28,222 nt of DNA, taken from positions 1-28,222 of the forward strand of contig JADHKY010000002.1 of the NCBI GenBank assembly GCA_016780945.1. The letters run 5' to 3'. The translations under genes and the position numbers were made by a program. How positions within the stretch are numbered: position 1 is the stretch's first letter; each line of letters starts with the position of its first letter. A model generated the notes under the pieces. It searched no databases and was not told the DNA's origin. It saw nothing but the letters and a program-made list of their open reading frames with translations. This document shows positions 15,181-22,962 of the stretch, piece after piece. The DNA is from Aquiluna sp. (GTDB lineage Bacteria; Actinomycetota; Actinomycetes; Actinomycetales; Microbacteriaceae).

Positions 15181-16521
15181 TTAGAGAGTGCGGAGGTTTT
15201 GCTCGATTTCAAAAGGAGTGACCTGAGAGCGATACTCTGCCCACTCATTTCTCTTGTTGGCAAGCACATAGCTAAAGACTCGCTCGCCGAGGACCTCGGC
15301 TGCCAGCTCACTTTCCTCCAGCTTTCTAATAGCGTGGTCTAGCGACTGCGGTAGGGCTTCAATACCCATTGCACGCCGCTCCATATCGCTTAGAGACCAG
15401 ACATCATCCTCGGTCTCGACCTGCAGCTCGTAGTTCTCCTCGATACCCTTTAGGCCCGCTGAGAGAAGTAGTGAGTAGGCAAGATATGGGTTTGCGGCGC
15501 TGTCCATTGCGCGGTACTCGATACGCGTGCTCTGAGCCTTCTCTGGCTTGTGAAGCGGCACGCGGATTAGTGCACTGCGGTTGTTGTGGCCCCAACTGAC
15601 GTAGCTTGGTGCCTCTCCCCCGCCCCAAAGGCGCTTATAGCTATTCACGAACTGGTTGGTGACAAGCGTGATTTCTGGAGCGTGCTTGAGGACGCCGGCC
15701 ATGAACTTTCTAGCGGTGTTAGAAAGGTGGTATTCGGCGCTTGCGTCGAAGAAAGCGTTCTTATCCCCCTCAAATAGCGAGAAGTGGGTGTGCATGCCGC
15801 TACCGGGTTGGTCGGTGAAGGGCTTGGGCATAAAGGTTGCATAAACACCCTGCTCGATCGCCACCTCCTTGACCACGGTTTTAAACGTCATGACGTTGTC
15901 AGCCATTGAAAGAGCATCTGCATAGCGCAGGTCAATCTCGTTCTGACCAGGACCACCCTCGTGGTGGGAGAACTCGACCGAAATCCCCAGCTGCTCAAGC
16001 ATTGTGACGGCTCTGCGCCTGAAGTCGTGAGCTGTGCCACCGGGCACATTGTCAAAGTATCCGGCCTGATCCACTGGCATTGGCAGACCATCAGCCCCGA
16101 GCTCCGATGACTTCAGGAGATAAAACTCGATCTCGGGGTGGACATAAAAGCTAAAGCCAAGCGATGCGGCCTTGTCTAGGGCCTTTCGAAGCACATTTCT
16201 GGGGTCTGCAGCGGCAGGTTGGCCATCTGGTGTGGCAATGTCGCAGAACATCCTGGCGGCAGGGTCAACGCTGCCCCGCCAAGGCAAGATTTGAAAGGTG
16301 CTGGGGTCTGGGATTGCCAGCATGTCAGCCTCTGATGTGCGGGCAAGACCCTCGATAGCGCTACCGTCAAAACCAATGCCCTCCGCAAATGCACCCTCAA
16401 TTTCGGCAGGCGCAACGGCGACAGATTTCAGGGTTCCGGCAACGTCGGTAAACCAGAGCCTGATGAACTTTACGCCGCGCTCCTCAATGGTGCGAAGTAC
16501 GAACTCTTGTTGCTTGTCCAT
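15181..16521 (-). CDS. glnA2: Glutamine synthetase-like GlnA2, no adenylylation tyrosine
   Basis: Second glutamine synthetase family member, 446 residues, of the short type-I form. It shows the GS fold motifs: GFDGSAIEGLARTSEADM (50-67), FMPKPFTDQPGSGMHTHFSLF, a NQFVNSYKRLWGGGEAPSYV loop and RIEYRAMD. The region that holds the adenylylation tyrosine in GlnA reads DDVWSLSDMERR here, so it is probably not a GlnE target even though it shares an operon with glnE. In Streptomyces a GlnA2 acts on polyamines, while in mycobacteria GlnA2 is a minor glutamine synthetase; which applies here is open. The ATG at 16521 has AGGAGG (16527-16532) five bases upstream. Confidence 0.93.
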   Translation of the reverse strand: MDKQQEFVLRTIEERGVKFIRLWFTDVAGTLKSVAVAPAEIEGAFAEGIGFDGSAIEGLARTSEADMLAIPDPSTFQILPWRGSVDPAARMFCDIATPDGQPAAADPRNVLRKALDKAASLGFSFYVHPEIEFYLLKSSELGADGLPMPVDQAGYFDNVPGGTAHDFRRRAVTMLEQLGISVEFSHHEGGPGQNEIDLRYADALSMADNVMTFKTVVKEVAIEQGVYATFMPKPFTDQPGSGMHTHFSLFEGDKNAFFDASAEYHLSNTARKFMAGVLKHAPEITLVTNQFVNSYKRLWGGGEAPSYVSWGHNNRSALIRVPLHKPEKAQSTRIEYRAMDSAANPYLAYSLLLSAGLKGIEENYELQVETEDDVWSLSDMERRAMGIEALPQSLDHAIRKLEESELAAEVLGERVFSYVLANKRNEWAEYRSQVTPFEIEQNLRTL

Positions 16522-16543
16522 TACAGCCTCCTGACACTCCTAA

Positions 16544-16550
16544 TAGGCTA
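16544..16550. promoter_or_regulatory. Overlapping divergent -10 boxes of nadE and glnA2
   Basis: TAGGCTA reads TAGGCT on the plus strand (16544-16549), seven bases before the GTG at 16557 of nadE. It reads TAGCCT on the minus strand (16550-16545), with a predicted start about 7 nt on and then the AGGAGG of glnA2. One near-symmetric heptamer could therefore serve both directions. Confidence 0.5.
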
Positions 16551-16556
16551 GTGCTT

Positions 16557-18173
16557 GTGCAAGAAATCCGTATTGGCTTTGGCCAGATAAACCCCGTCGT
16601 GGGTGACTTTGCACATAACTCAAAACAAATACTTCAGATCATGAATGATGCGGCCGGAAAGGTCGATCTATTGATCTTCGGTGAGCTAGCTCTCTGCGGC
16701 TATCCGCTTGGAGATCTCAGCTATCGCGCGGACATTATCTCTGCAACACAGGAAGCACTGGAGCAGCTTGTGGCTGAAAGTGCAGAGCCTAGACTTGCCT
16801 CGCTGACAGTGGTTCTTGGACATGTCAGCGCTGCAGCGACGCATTCAGACCAGCAGTCTTCCTACGCCTCCGCCCATAACTCCGCCACCGTCTTCTCAGG
16901 CGGTGAAGTTATCGGTCGCTACGACAAGAAATACCTGCCTAACTACGACGTATTTGACGACTGGCGCAACTTCGTGCCTGGCTCGAGCGAACTCCTTTTT
17001 GAACTTCAGGGCCAAAGGGTTGCGGTAGCAATTTGTGAAGACATTTGGCACCCGGAAGCTCCCCAGCGTGATGAGTTAGCAAATGCTGGCGTTGACCTTC
17101 TGGTAGTTCCAAATGGCTCTCCCTACACCCGTGACATCCAGTCAAGAAGGCGTAACGCAGCGCGTAGCTACCAAAGAGGCTTCGCTATCGCCTATGCGAA
17201 CCTTGCTGGAGGGCAGGATGATCTGGTCTTTGATGGCGATAGCTTCCTAATGGGTAAAGACGGCCAGGAGCTCTACCGAGCCGGGATGGAACCTGGCCTG
17301 TTTATTACCGAGACAAAGGAGCTAGAGCCAGTACTCGACGACGAGCCGCAAAGGCTTTATGAGGTGCTGGTAACAGGTCTGCGCGACTATTGCGGAAAGA
17401 CGGGTCAAGACAAGGTTTTACTTGGCTTCTCAGGCGGCATTGACAGCTCACTAACTGCAGCAATTGCGGTTGATGCGCTTGGCTCCCAGGCAGTGTTGGG
17501 GATAGGTCTACCCTCCCGCTATTCCTCAGATCATTCCCTTGCAGACGCCCAGCAGCTGGCAAATAACCTAGGTTGTGAGTTTCGCGTCATCCCAATAGAT
17601 AAAGCCCACGTTGCCTTTGAAGATATGGTCGACCTCAAGGGACTTGCAGGCGAAAACGTTCAAGCAAGGATCCGTGCGGTCACCCTCATGGCAATCTCCA
17701 ACTCCGAGGGAAGACTGCTCCTAACAACAGGCAACAAGAGTGAAATAGCCGTTGGTTACTCAACAATGTATGGGGATTCCGCAGGGGGTTTTGCTCCAAT
17801 CAAAGACATTCTCAAGACCGACGTCTGGAGACTAGCAAGGTGGCTAAATGCCAGCAGGGGCAAGGAATTAATTCCTATGTCATCAATAGAGAAGCCACCG
17901 TCTGCGGAGCTCAGCCCTGGGCAACTTGATTCCGACTCGCTGCCGGACTACAACCTGCTCGATGACATTCTTCGGCTACTTATTGAAAAGACGGCAACCG
18001 TGGATGAGGTCGTTGCCCTGGGCTTCGAGCGGGAACTTGTAAGCGAAGTTGATAGCAAGGTGCGTGCGGCTGAGTGGAAACGCTCTCAAGGGGCTATCGG
18101 GACCAAGACAACTGCTGTGGCATTCGGTTCTGGGCGTAGAGTTCCAATTACAACTCGTTTTGGGAAACTATGA
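16557..18173 (+). CDS. nadE: Glutamine-dependent NAD+ synthetase
   Basis: Last step of NAD+ synthesis: amidation of nicotinic acid adenine dinucleotide using glutamine and ATP. The N-terminal nitrilase-type glutaminase domain has the Glu-Lys-Cys triad (Glu43 in FGELALCGYP, Lys125 in DKKYLPNY, Cys160 in ICEDIWHP). The C-terminal synthetase domain carries the ATP pyrophosphatase loop GFSGGIDSS (about 290-298). The protein has 538 residues from the GTG at 16557, chosen because it is 7 nt after a -10 box; a GTG at 16551 would add two residues. The last four bases overlap panB (ATGA), linking NAD and coenzyme A precursor synthesis in one transcript. Confidence 0.95.
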   Translation: MQEIRIGFGQINPVVGDFAHNSKQILQIMNDAAGKVDLLIFGELALCGYPLGDLSYRADIISATQEALEQLVAESAEPRLASLTVVLGHVSAAATHSDQQSSYASAHNSATVFSGGEVIGRYDKKYLPNYDVFDDWRNFVPGSSELLFELQGQRVAVAICEDIWHPEAPQRDELANAGVDLLVVPNGSPYTRDIQSRRRNAARSYQRGFAIAYANLAGGQDDLVFDGDSFLMGKDGQELYRAGMEPGLFITETKELEPVLDDEPQRLYEVLVTGLRDYCGKTGQDKVLLGFSGGIDSSLTAAIAVDALGSQAVLGIGLPSRYSSDHSLADAQQLANNLGCEFRVIPIDKAHVAFEDMVDLKGLAGENVQARIRAVTLMAISNSEGRLLLTTGNKSEIAVGYSTMYGDSAGGFAPIKDILKTDVWRLARWLNASRGKELIPMSSIEKPPSAELSPGQLDSDSLPDYNLLDDILRLLIEKTATVDEVVALGFERELVSEVDSKVRAAEWKRSQGAIGTKTTAVAFGSGRRVPITTRFGKL

Positions 18174-18955
18174 AAATCAGAACATCGACACTTTTAGAGC
18201 TCAAGCGAACCGGAAAAAAGTTCAGCTGCCTAACCAGCTATGACCAACAGACTGCTGAAATCTTTGATGCTGCCGGTATCGAGGTACTTCTAGTTGGTGA
18301 CAGTGCGAGCAACACCGTACTTGCAAACGACGACACCATCTCGGTGACGCTTGATGAAATGATTCCCTTTGGGAAGGCTGTTGCGAGATCGGCCAGGAGC
18401 GCCCTCGTCGTATTTGACCTTCCATTTGGCTCCTACGAAGAATCTGCCGACCAAGCACTTAAGAACTCAATCAGGGTCATGAAGGAGACCGGCGCCCATG
18501 CCGTCAAGCTAGAGGGACCGAAGTCCGAGCAAATTAGACACCTGGTGGATAGCGGTATCCCCGTTATGGGCCATGCCGGCTTCACGCCCCAGTCCGTGCA
18601 TGCGCTGGGTGGCTACAAAATTCAAGGCAAGAACGACGAGGCCGCGAAGCGACTGCGCGAAGACTGCCTAGCCATCGAAGAAGCTGGCGCTTTTGCGGTT
18701 GTGCTGGAGATGGTCCCAGCTGATCTCGCGGCTGAGATAACCAGCGAGCTAACAATCCCAACAATCGGAATTGGCGCAGGGGCCGGCACTGACGGACAGG
18801 TCCTGGTTTGGACAGACTTTGCAGGCCTCTCGGGACGCTCCCCGTCATTCTCAAAGAGCTACCTAAACCTTCGAGAGCTCCTCACAGACGCTGCCACCCG
18901 TTACAGAACTGAGGTTGCCGAGGGAGCTTTTCCAACCAAGGATCAGAGCTTCTAG
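18170..18955 (+). CDS. panB: 3-methyl-2-oxobutanoate hydroxymethyltransferase
   Basis: PanB makes ketopantoate from 2-oxoisovalerate and methylene-tetrahydrofolate, the committed step to pantothenate and coenzyme A. The 261 residues form the expected barrel: LVGDS with a metal-binding Asp, FDLPFGSYEES, VKLEG (Lys and Glu), GHAGFTPQSVHALGGYKIQG, the catalytic Glu in VLEMVP, and IGIGAGAGTDGQVLVW. Some usually constant positions differ: GDSLGMxxxGHD reads GDSASNTVLAND, and the HD in VxHD becomes TD. Key metal and catalytic positions remain, so an active enzyme is likely. It is translationally coupled to nadE. Its stop codon overlaps the end of the convergent small SPOR-like gene. Confidence 0.93.
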   Translation: MKIRTSTLLELKRTGKKFSCLTSYDQQTAEIFDAAGIEVLLVGDSASNTVLANDDTISVTLDEMIPFGKAVARSARSALVVFDLPFGSYEESADQALKNSIRVMKETGAHAVKLEGPKSEQIRHLVDSGIPVMGHAGFTPQSVHALGGYKIQGKNDEAAKRLREDCLAIEEAGAFAVVLEMVPADLAAEITSELTIPTIGIGAGAGTDGQVLVWTDFAGLSGRSPSFSKSYLNLRELLTDAATRYRTEVAEGAFPTKDQSF

Positions 18956-19140
18956 TCCTCGTCCCAATCCTTTGCGTCCTCTTCGCGCAACCGCCTAGCG
19001 CGTTCAAAGATGAGTTTTTCGGCCCTAGCTGCTTCCTCGAAAGACTCAAAAGGACCGAGACGGTTTACCGCTAGAGACTTAGGTCCCTTTTCTACTTCAC
19101 GAGTTTTTTGATTGAACCAATACTTCAACTCTTCGGCCAT
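18952..19140 (-). CDS. Small SPOR-like protein
   Basis: A 62-residue charged protein: KYWFNQKTREVEKG at the start, LGPFESFEEAARA in the middle, and an acidic tail ending KDWDED. It resembles the short actinobacterial proteins annotated as SPOR domain-containing, often located next to map. SPOR domains of other proteins bind denuded peptidoglycan, but no signal peptide or membrane segment is present here, so a cell-wall role is doubtful. The ATG at 19140 is seven bases after a TATCTT -10 box and has no Shine-Dalgarno, predicting a leaderless mRNA. The gene ends by overlapping the panB stop and is divergent from map. Confidence 0.75.
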   Translation of the reverse strand: MAEELKYWFNQKTREVEKGPKSLAVNRLGPFESFEEAARAEKLIFERARRLREEDAKDWDED

Positions 19141-19147
19141 GAAACCA

Positions 19148-19153
19148 AAGATA
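19148..19153 (-). promoter_or_regulatory. -10 box for the leaderless SPOR-like gene
   Basis: On the minus strand TATCTT is followed by seven bases (tggtttc) and the ATG at 19140. No ribosome-binding site is present. Confidence 0.5.
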
Positions 19154-19167
19154 CCGCCTTAGAAAAA

Positions 19168-19173
19168 TAAGAT
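19168..19173 (+). promoter_or_regulatory. -10 box for leaderless map
   Basis: TAAGAT is followed by seven bases (aagcgca) and the ATG at 19181. No Shine-Dalgarno is present. It lies back to back with the promoter of the small SPOR-like gene inside a 40-bp gap. Confidence 0.55.
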
Positions 19174-19180
19174 AAGCGCA

Positions 19181-20047
19181 ATGCCCGTAAATGCTAGAGG
19201 TCACCTGGTCCCAGGAAAGCTCTCCCCCAGACGCGAAGTTCCAGCCAGCATCAAAAAACCAGAGTATGTCGGCAAGCCAGCTCCTACCCCCCACACAACA
19301 GGAGACCGCTACGACCAGGCCACTGTTGCAAAGATCCGCGCAGCTTCAAAGCTTGCGGCAAGAGCCCTGGAGCTCATTCTTGGAAGCGCAAAGCCTGGGA
19401 TGACAACAGATGACCTAGATCGAATTGGTCATGAGTTTCTAGTTGAAAACGGCGCCTATCCTTCGACTCTGGGTTACCGGGGCTTTCCAAAATCAATCTG
19501 CACATCTTTGAATGAGGTGGTCTGCCACGGTATTCCAGACGACACGATCATGCGAGACGGGGACATTCTCAATGTGGACATCACCGCTTACATTGACGGC
19601 GTCCACGGCGACACAAACGGGTCTGTGATTATTGGTGAGGGATCTCAGGAGGCAATCGATCTGGTTGAACGCACCAAAGAAGCCATGCACCGAGGCATCA
19701 GGGCGGCCCTGCCTGGACGGGAGGTAAGCGTGATTGGAAGGGCGATTGAGTCATACGCAAAGCGCTTTGGTTACGGGGTGATTCGAGATTTCACAGGCCA
19801 CGGGGTGGGAACGAGCTTTCACACCGGTCTTATCATCCCCCACTACGACGCACCCGAATACTCAACAGTTATCGAAACGGGCATGGTCTTCACAATCGAG
19901 CCGATGATTACCCTTGGCAGCCACGAGTGGGATATGTGGGAAGACGGTTGGACGGTAACCACGAAGGACAAGTCCCTGACGGCACAGTTTGAACACACCA
20001 TCCACATCACCGAAGATGGGCCTGAAATTCTTACGGAGGCTAAATGA
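19181..20047 (+). CDS. map: Methionine aminopeptidase type I
   Basis: Removes the initiator methionine from new proteins. The 288 residues have the pita-bread fold with all five metal ligands: Asp133, Asp144, His207, Glu240 and Glu271, plus His116 in CHGIP. An N-terminal extension of about 42 residues with a Pro-rich KPAPTPH segment precedes the catalytic domain. This matches the actinobacterial form (MapB-type) whose extension is thought to contact the ribosome. The start at 19181 is fixed by the -10 box seven bases upstream. Its last bases (TAAATGAG) overlap the ppgK start by 4 bp. Confidence 0.95.
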   Translation: MPVNARGHLVPGKLSPRREVPASIKKPEYVGKPAPTPHTTGDRYDQATVAKIRAASKLAARALELILGSAKPGMTTDDLDRIGHEFLVENGAYPSTLGYRGFPKSICTSLNEVVCHGIPDDTIMRDGDILNVDITAYIDGVHGDTNGSVIIGEGSQEAIDLVERTKEAMHRGIRAALPGREVSVIGRAIESYAKRFGYGVIRDFTGHGVGTSFHTGLIIPHYDAPEYSTVIETGMVFTIEPMITLGSHEWDMWEDGWTVTTKDKSLTAQFEHTIHITEDGPEILTEAK

Positions 20048-20793
20048 GCAAGAAGGCAGTAGGAATAGACATCGGTGGCACCGGCATCAAGGGCGCTCTA
20101 GTCAGCACAAAGACCGGAGAGCTTAGATCCGAGCGCATCAAGCTCGGCACACCAGAGGGTGGAGAGCCCGAGGCCATAGCCGAGGTGGTGAGAGATATTG
20201 CCGCCGCCGTCGACGACAAACCAGAGCGCGCCCTAGGCATCTGTTTTCCCGCAGTTGTGAAGCACGGGATCACCCAGTCGGCTGCAAACGTCAGTGATCG
20301 TTGGATAGGACTGGATGCTGATGAGCTGTTCTCGAACACCTTGAACCGACACGTTCACGTCATCAATGATGCCGATGCAGCAGGGGTCGCAGAAGTTAAG
20401 TTTGGCGCGGGAAGAAAGCGCTCGGGACTAACCGTGATGACCACGCTAGGAACCGGAATTGGGAGCGCGCTGTTCTATAACGGTGTACTGATACCAAATG
20501 CAGAGCTCGGTCACCTTGAAATTGACGGGGTCGACTACGAGACTCGTGCGTCCTTTGCGGCTATGGAGAGGGACAGCTTGAGCTTCGAAGAGTGGGCCGA
20601 AAGGCTTCAGATTTACTTCTCAACGCTCGAGAAGCTCTTCACTCCAGATCTATTCATTGTCGGAGGCGGCGTTAGTAAGTCACATGAGCAGTTCTTGCCG
20701 CTACTAAAGCTGAAAACTGAAATCGTTCCGGCAGCTCTGCAGAACTCAGCCGGGATTATCGGTGCTGCAGCTCTTGCCTATGCAAGTGAATGA
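20044..20793 (+). CDS. ppgK: Polyphosphate glucokinase (ROK family)
   Basis: Phosphorylates glucose using polyphosphate, and often ATP, to feed glycolysis. The 249 residues carry the ROK/PPGK pattern: VGIDIGGTGIKGALV (6-20), the NDADAAGVAE segment with the catalytic Asp, TTLGTGIGSALFYNG, and PNAELGHLEIDG. There is no HTH domain, so it is an enzyme rather than a ROK repressor. It is translationally coupled to map through an ATGA overlap. The TGA at 20791-20793 abuts the 3' end of the RNase P RNA, which is transcribed towards it. Confidence 0.92.
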   Translation: MSKKAVGIDIGGTGIKGALVSTKTGELRSERIKLGTPEGGEPEAIAEVVRDIAAAVDDKPERALGICFPAVVKHGITQSAANVSDRWIGLDADELFSNTLNRHVHVINDADAAGVAEVKFGAGRKRSGLTVMTTLGTGIGSALFYNGVLIPNAELGHLEIDGVDYETRASFAAMERDSLSFEEWAERLQIYFSTLEKLFTPDLFIVGGGVSKSHEQFLPLLKLKTEIVPAALQNSAGIIGAAALAYASE

Positions 20794-21130
20794 TGGGTCG
20801 GCCGATACGCCGGGTTCTGTAGCGCTTTCGCGCTGACGGTCATCTATCTCGGCCACCGATTGCTCGGTGGCTCTAGCAACCTACCCGGAGGCATTAGGCG
20901 AGCAGCCCTGCCTCCTGCTTGGTCTTGCTCCAGGTGAGGTTTACCTAGCCGGAATAGTCACCTACACCGCTGGTGGTCTCTTACACCACCGTTTCACCCT
21001 TACCCTTGCGGGCGGTTTACTTTCTGTTGCACTATCTCTCGGGTTACCCCGGGTGGGCGTTACCCACCACCTCGCTCTGTGGAGCCCGGACGTTCCTCGA
21101 CTATGTCGCGACCGCCTGGCCGACCCATCG
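20794..21130 (-). ncRNA. rnpB: RNase P RNA, bacterial class A
   Basis: Catalytic RNA of RNase P, which matures tRNA 5' ends. On the minus strand the ends pair as helix P1 (GGGTCGGCC near 21120 with GGCCGACCC at 20795). Conserved blocks appear in the right order: GAGGAACGTCCGGGCTCC, AGTGCAACAGAAAGTAAACC, GGGTAAGGGTGAAACGG, GGTGTAAGAGACCACC, and ACAGAACCCGGCGTATCGG near the 3' end. The length, about 337 nt, is typical. The promoter is TAGGCT, seven bases before G21129. No T-rich terminator follows; the 3' end abuts the ppgK stop. Confidence 0.96.
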
Positions 21131-21136
21131 CCTATA

Positions 21137-21142
21137 AGCCTA
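21137..21142 (-). promoter_or_regulatory. rnpB -10 box overlapping the rnhA stop codon
   Basis: On the minus strand TAGGCT is followed by TATAGGC and then the 5' end of RNase P RNA. A TTGCCA sits 16 bases upstream as a reasonable -35. The first three bases of the box are the TAG stop of the RNase H/phosphatase gene. Confidence 0.65.
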
Positions 21143-22249
21143 GTTTCGGATCAGGTGTTGGCAAGAGTTGAGAACGAAGACCTCTGCGAAGTCCAGGTCG
21201 AAAAAGCGATAGATGCTGATGCCACCAGGGGAAGAATTCAGGTTGAAGTAGGCATTCTTTGCGCCCTTGAATGCGGCCGCAGAAAATGCTCTGGTTGGCA
21301 TCATGTGAGTGGCTACCGCCACCGCCTTACCGCGATTTTCCTCGATGATTTCCTCTAGCGCTGCCCAGACCCTTGACTGCATGTCCAACACGGATTCCCC
21401 ATTGGGGGGCGCCACCTCGAGTGATCCTCTCCAGGCGCTCACTAGGTCCAGCTCGTCTGTTTCGAGCTGCGCCATCTCAAGCATCTCCCAGTCGCCAAAC
21501 CCAATTTCCTTCAGCCGCACATCTGAGATGAGCTCCAGACTGTCTTTAGCTATTGCGCTGCCGGTTTGAGTTGTTCTCAGCATCGGCGAGTGATAAACCC
21601 GAGACAGCTCCGGCAGGCCGAACTCGCTGAGCAGGATAGGCAGCTGTTTGGCTGCCGCGCTGGCTTCAAAGAGACCCAGCTCGCTCAGCTCAGGATCGGT
21701 TCCGTCTCCCCCAGAAATCAGATTCTTTTCGGTGTTGACTGTGTGGCCATGTCTGACAACCGCAATAGTCGTTGGCTCTTGATACTGCCTCGGGGCCCTT
21801 ATTGAACGGGGCTGAATTGAGCTAAGTGGCAGATTCGCCTTCTCGGTTGAGGTGAAGTCACCCTCGTCCAAAGCCCGATTGGCGTTAGCATCCGCATGTG
21901 AATTTTGCTCTCTTGGTACCCACTCGAACGTGGCATCGAATTGGTTCAGCATGCCTCTTGCTTCAATTGCGAGCTCCTGCATGCCAGAGTTCTTGATCTT
22001 CCAGCGTCCAGAAAGCTGTTCCACGACCAGCTTCGAATCAAGGCGGATGGTCACCTGACGGTGACTGGTTGTGCTGAGATAGCGAAGCCCCGCGATCACA
22101 CCTGCGTATTCAGCCTGGTTATTGGTTGCGGTCCCGAGATTCTCTCCGAAGTCGGCAATGAGATTTCCCTCATTGTCGATAATGTGCACGCCATATGCGG
22201 CCGGCCCTGGATTGCCTCTCGACGCCCCATCGGCGTAGAGAAAGATCAT
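21140..22249 (-). CDS. Bifunctional RNase HI / histidine phosphatase fusion
   Basis: A 369-residue two-domain protein of the Rv2228c type. Residues 1-130 are RNase HI, which cuts RNA in RNA/DNA hybrids, with the acidic catalytic set Asp7, Glu47, Asp71 and Asp120. A linker of about 30 residues leads to a histidine phosphatase domain (about 160-360): VVRHGHT with nucleophile His167, YHSPMLRTTQT, EIGFGDWE, and ATHMMPTR with His315. In Mycobacterium tuberculosis the phosphatase half was reported to act on alpha-ribazole phosphate and other phosphates; the substrate here is unknown. The ATG at 22249 overlaps the upstream gene's TGA by 4 bp and begins the conserved MIFLYADGASRG. A start at 22273 would add eight residues inside the previous gene. 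Confidence 0.94.
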   Translation of the reverse strand: MIFLYADGASRGNPGPAAYGVHIIDNEGNLIADFGENLGTATNNQAEYAGVIAGLRYLSTTSHRQVTIRLDSKLVVEQLSGRWKIKNSGMQELAIEARGMLNQFDATFEWVPREQNSHADANANRALDEGDFTSTEKANLPLSSIQPRSIRAPRQYQEPTTIAVVRHGHTVNTEKNLISGGDGTDPELSELGLFEASAAAKQLPILLSEFGLPELSRVYHSPMLRTTQTGSAIAKDSLELISDVRLKEIGFGDWEMLEMAQLETDELDLVSAWRGSLEVAPPNGESVLDMQSRVWAALEEIIEENRGKAVAVATHMMPTRAFSAAAFKGAKNAYFNLNSSPGGISIYRFFDLDFAEVFVLNSCQHLIRN

Positions 22250-22962
22250 GCTCTGACCAACATCGCGGAGCACTCACTGCAGGTGGCAAGCTCATCAGCT
22301 GGGACGCGGCTAATTTCAGCCATTGCGGTTGAGTTGAGGTTCATGTTGCAAGCGCTGCAGCTTGATCCAGTGAGCCTTCCAACTGCCGCTCCCCGCTGAA
22401 TCTTTTTGTCAAAAAGTTCAACCAACTCAGAAGGTAATTTGGCTCTTAAGTCCTCTATTGAAGCCACGAGAGCGGTGTTCTCAGCCCTTAGGCCCTCAAG
22501 CTCGGCAGTGATGTTGGATTTGGTGTTCTCCAAGGCATCCTCAGCGCTTTTACGCTGCTCCTGAAGTGAATCAAGTTCTGCAATAGCGACGTCTCGCTGT
22601 TCCATTAGTTCAAGTTCTGTGTCTTCGAGATTGCTCTTGCGATTATTCAGGGAGGCAATCTCGTGCTCTATGCCGGCAATGTCCTTTGGGTTTGAGGATT
22701 GATTCATGCGTTCCAGGTCTTTCTGAAGTCGCTTTTCGACCAGCTCGACATCTGATTCAAGTCTCTTGATGTCTCTCTCTACGTCCTCCACGCGACTGCG
22801 CTGGGCACTTAGGCTCCCGGTGATTTCAGCCAACTGCGCTCGAGCCTCCTCGATGGCAGGAGAAGACGATAGCTCTTTGGCCTTGAGAACCACAGAGCGC
22901 TGAGCGAAGACCTTGGTCTGAAGCTCAAGGAGGGTCTCTAGCTCTTCCACGGATGCTTTCAC
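22246..22962 (-). CDS. Coiled-coil zinc-ribbon protein (CdsZ/Rv2229c type)
   Basis: A 238-residue protein with a long, highly charged coiled coil (about 1-190, rich in Glu, Lys, Leu and Gln) followed by a C4 zinc ribbon (Cys202, Cys205, Cys228, Cys231 in CSAC and CSEC). It matches the family of Rv2229c. The family is conserved between Nif3-like and RNase H genes in actinobacteria, exactly as here; a molecular role is not firmly established. The GTG start at 22962 overlaps the nif3 TGA (GTGA), and its end overlaps the RNase H fusion (ATGA), so all three are translationally coupled. Confidence 0.9.
   Translation of the reverse strand: MKASVEELETLLELQTKVFAQRSVVLKAKELSSSPAIEEARAQLAEITGSLSAQRSRVEDVERDIKRLESDVELVEKRLQKDLERMNQSSNPKDIAGIEHEIASLNNRKSNLEDTELELMEQRDVAIAELDSLQEQRKSAEDALENTKSNITAELEGLRAENTALVASIEDLRAKLPSELVELFDKKIQRGAAVGRLTGSSCSACNMNLNSTAMAEISRVPADELATCSECSAMLVRA

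Noticed and set aside
20867..21358. Open frame of 163 residues on the plus strand
   Set aside because: It is antisense to RNase P RNA and the RNase H gene; the RNA's conserved blocks explain the sequence and the protein has no recognisable pattern.
22250..22273. Upstream start for the RNase H/phosphatase gene
   Set aside because: The ATG at 22249 forms a standard ATGA overlap and begins exactly at the conserved RNase HI N-terminus.
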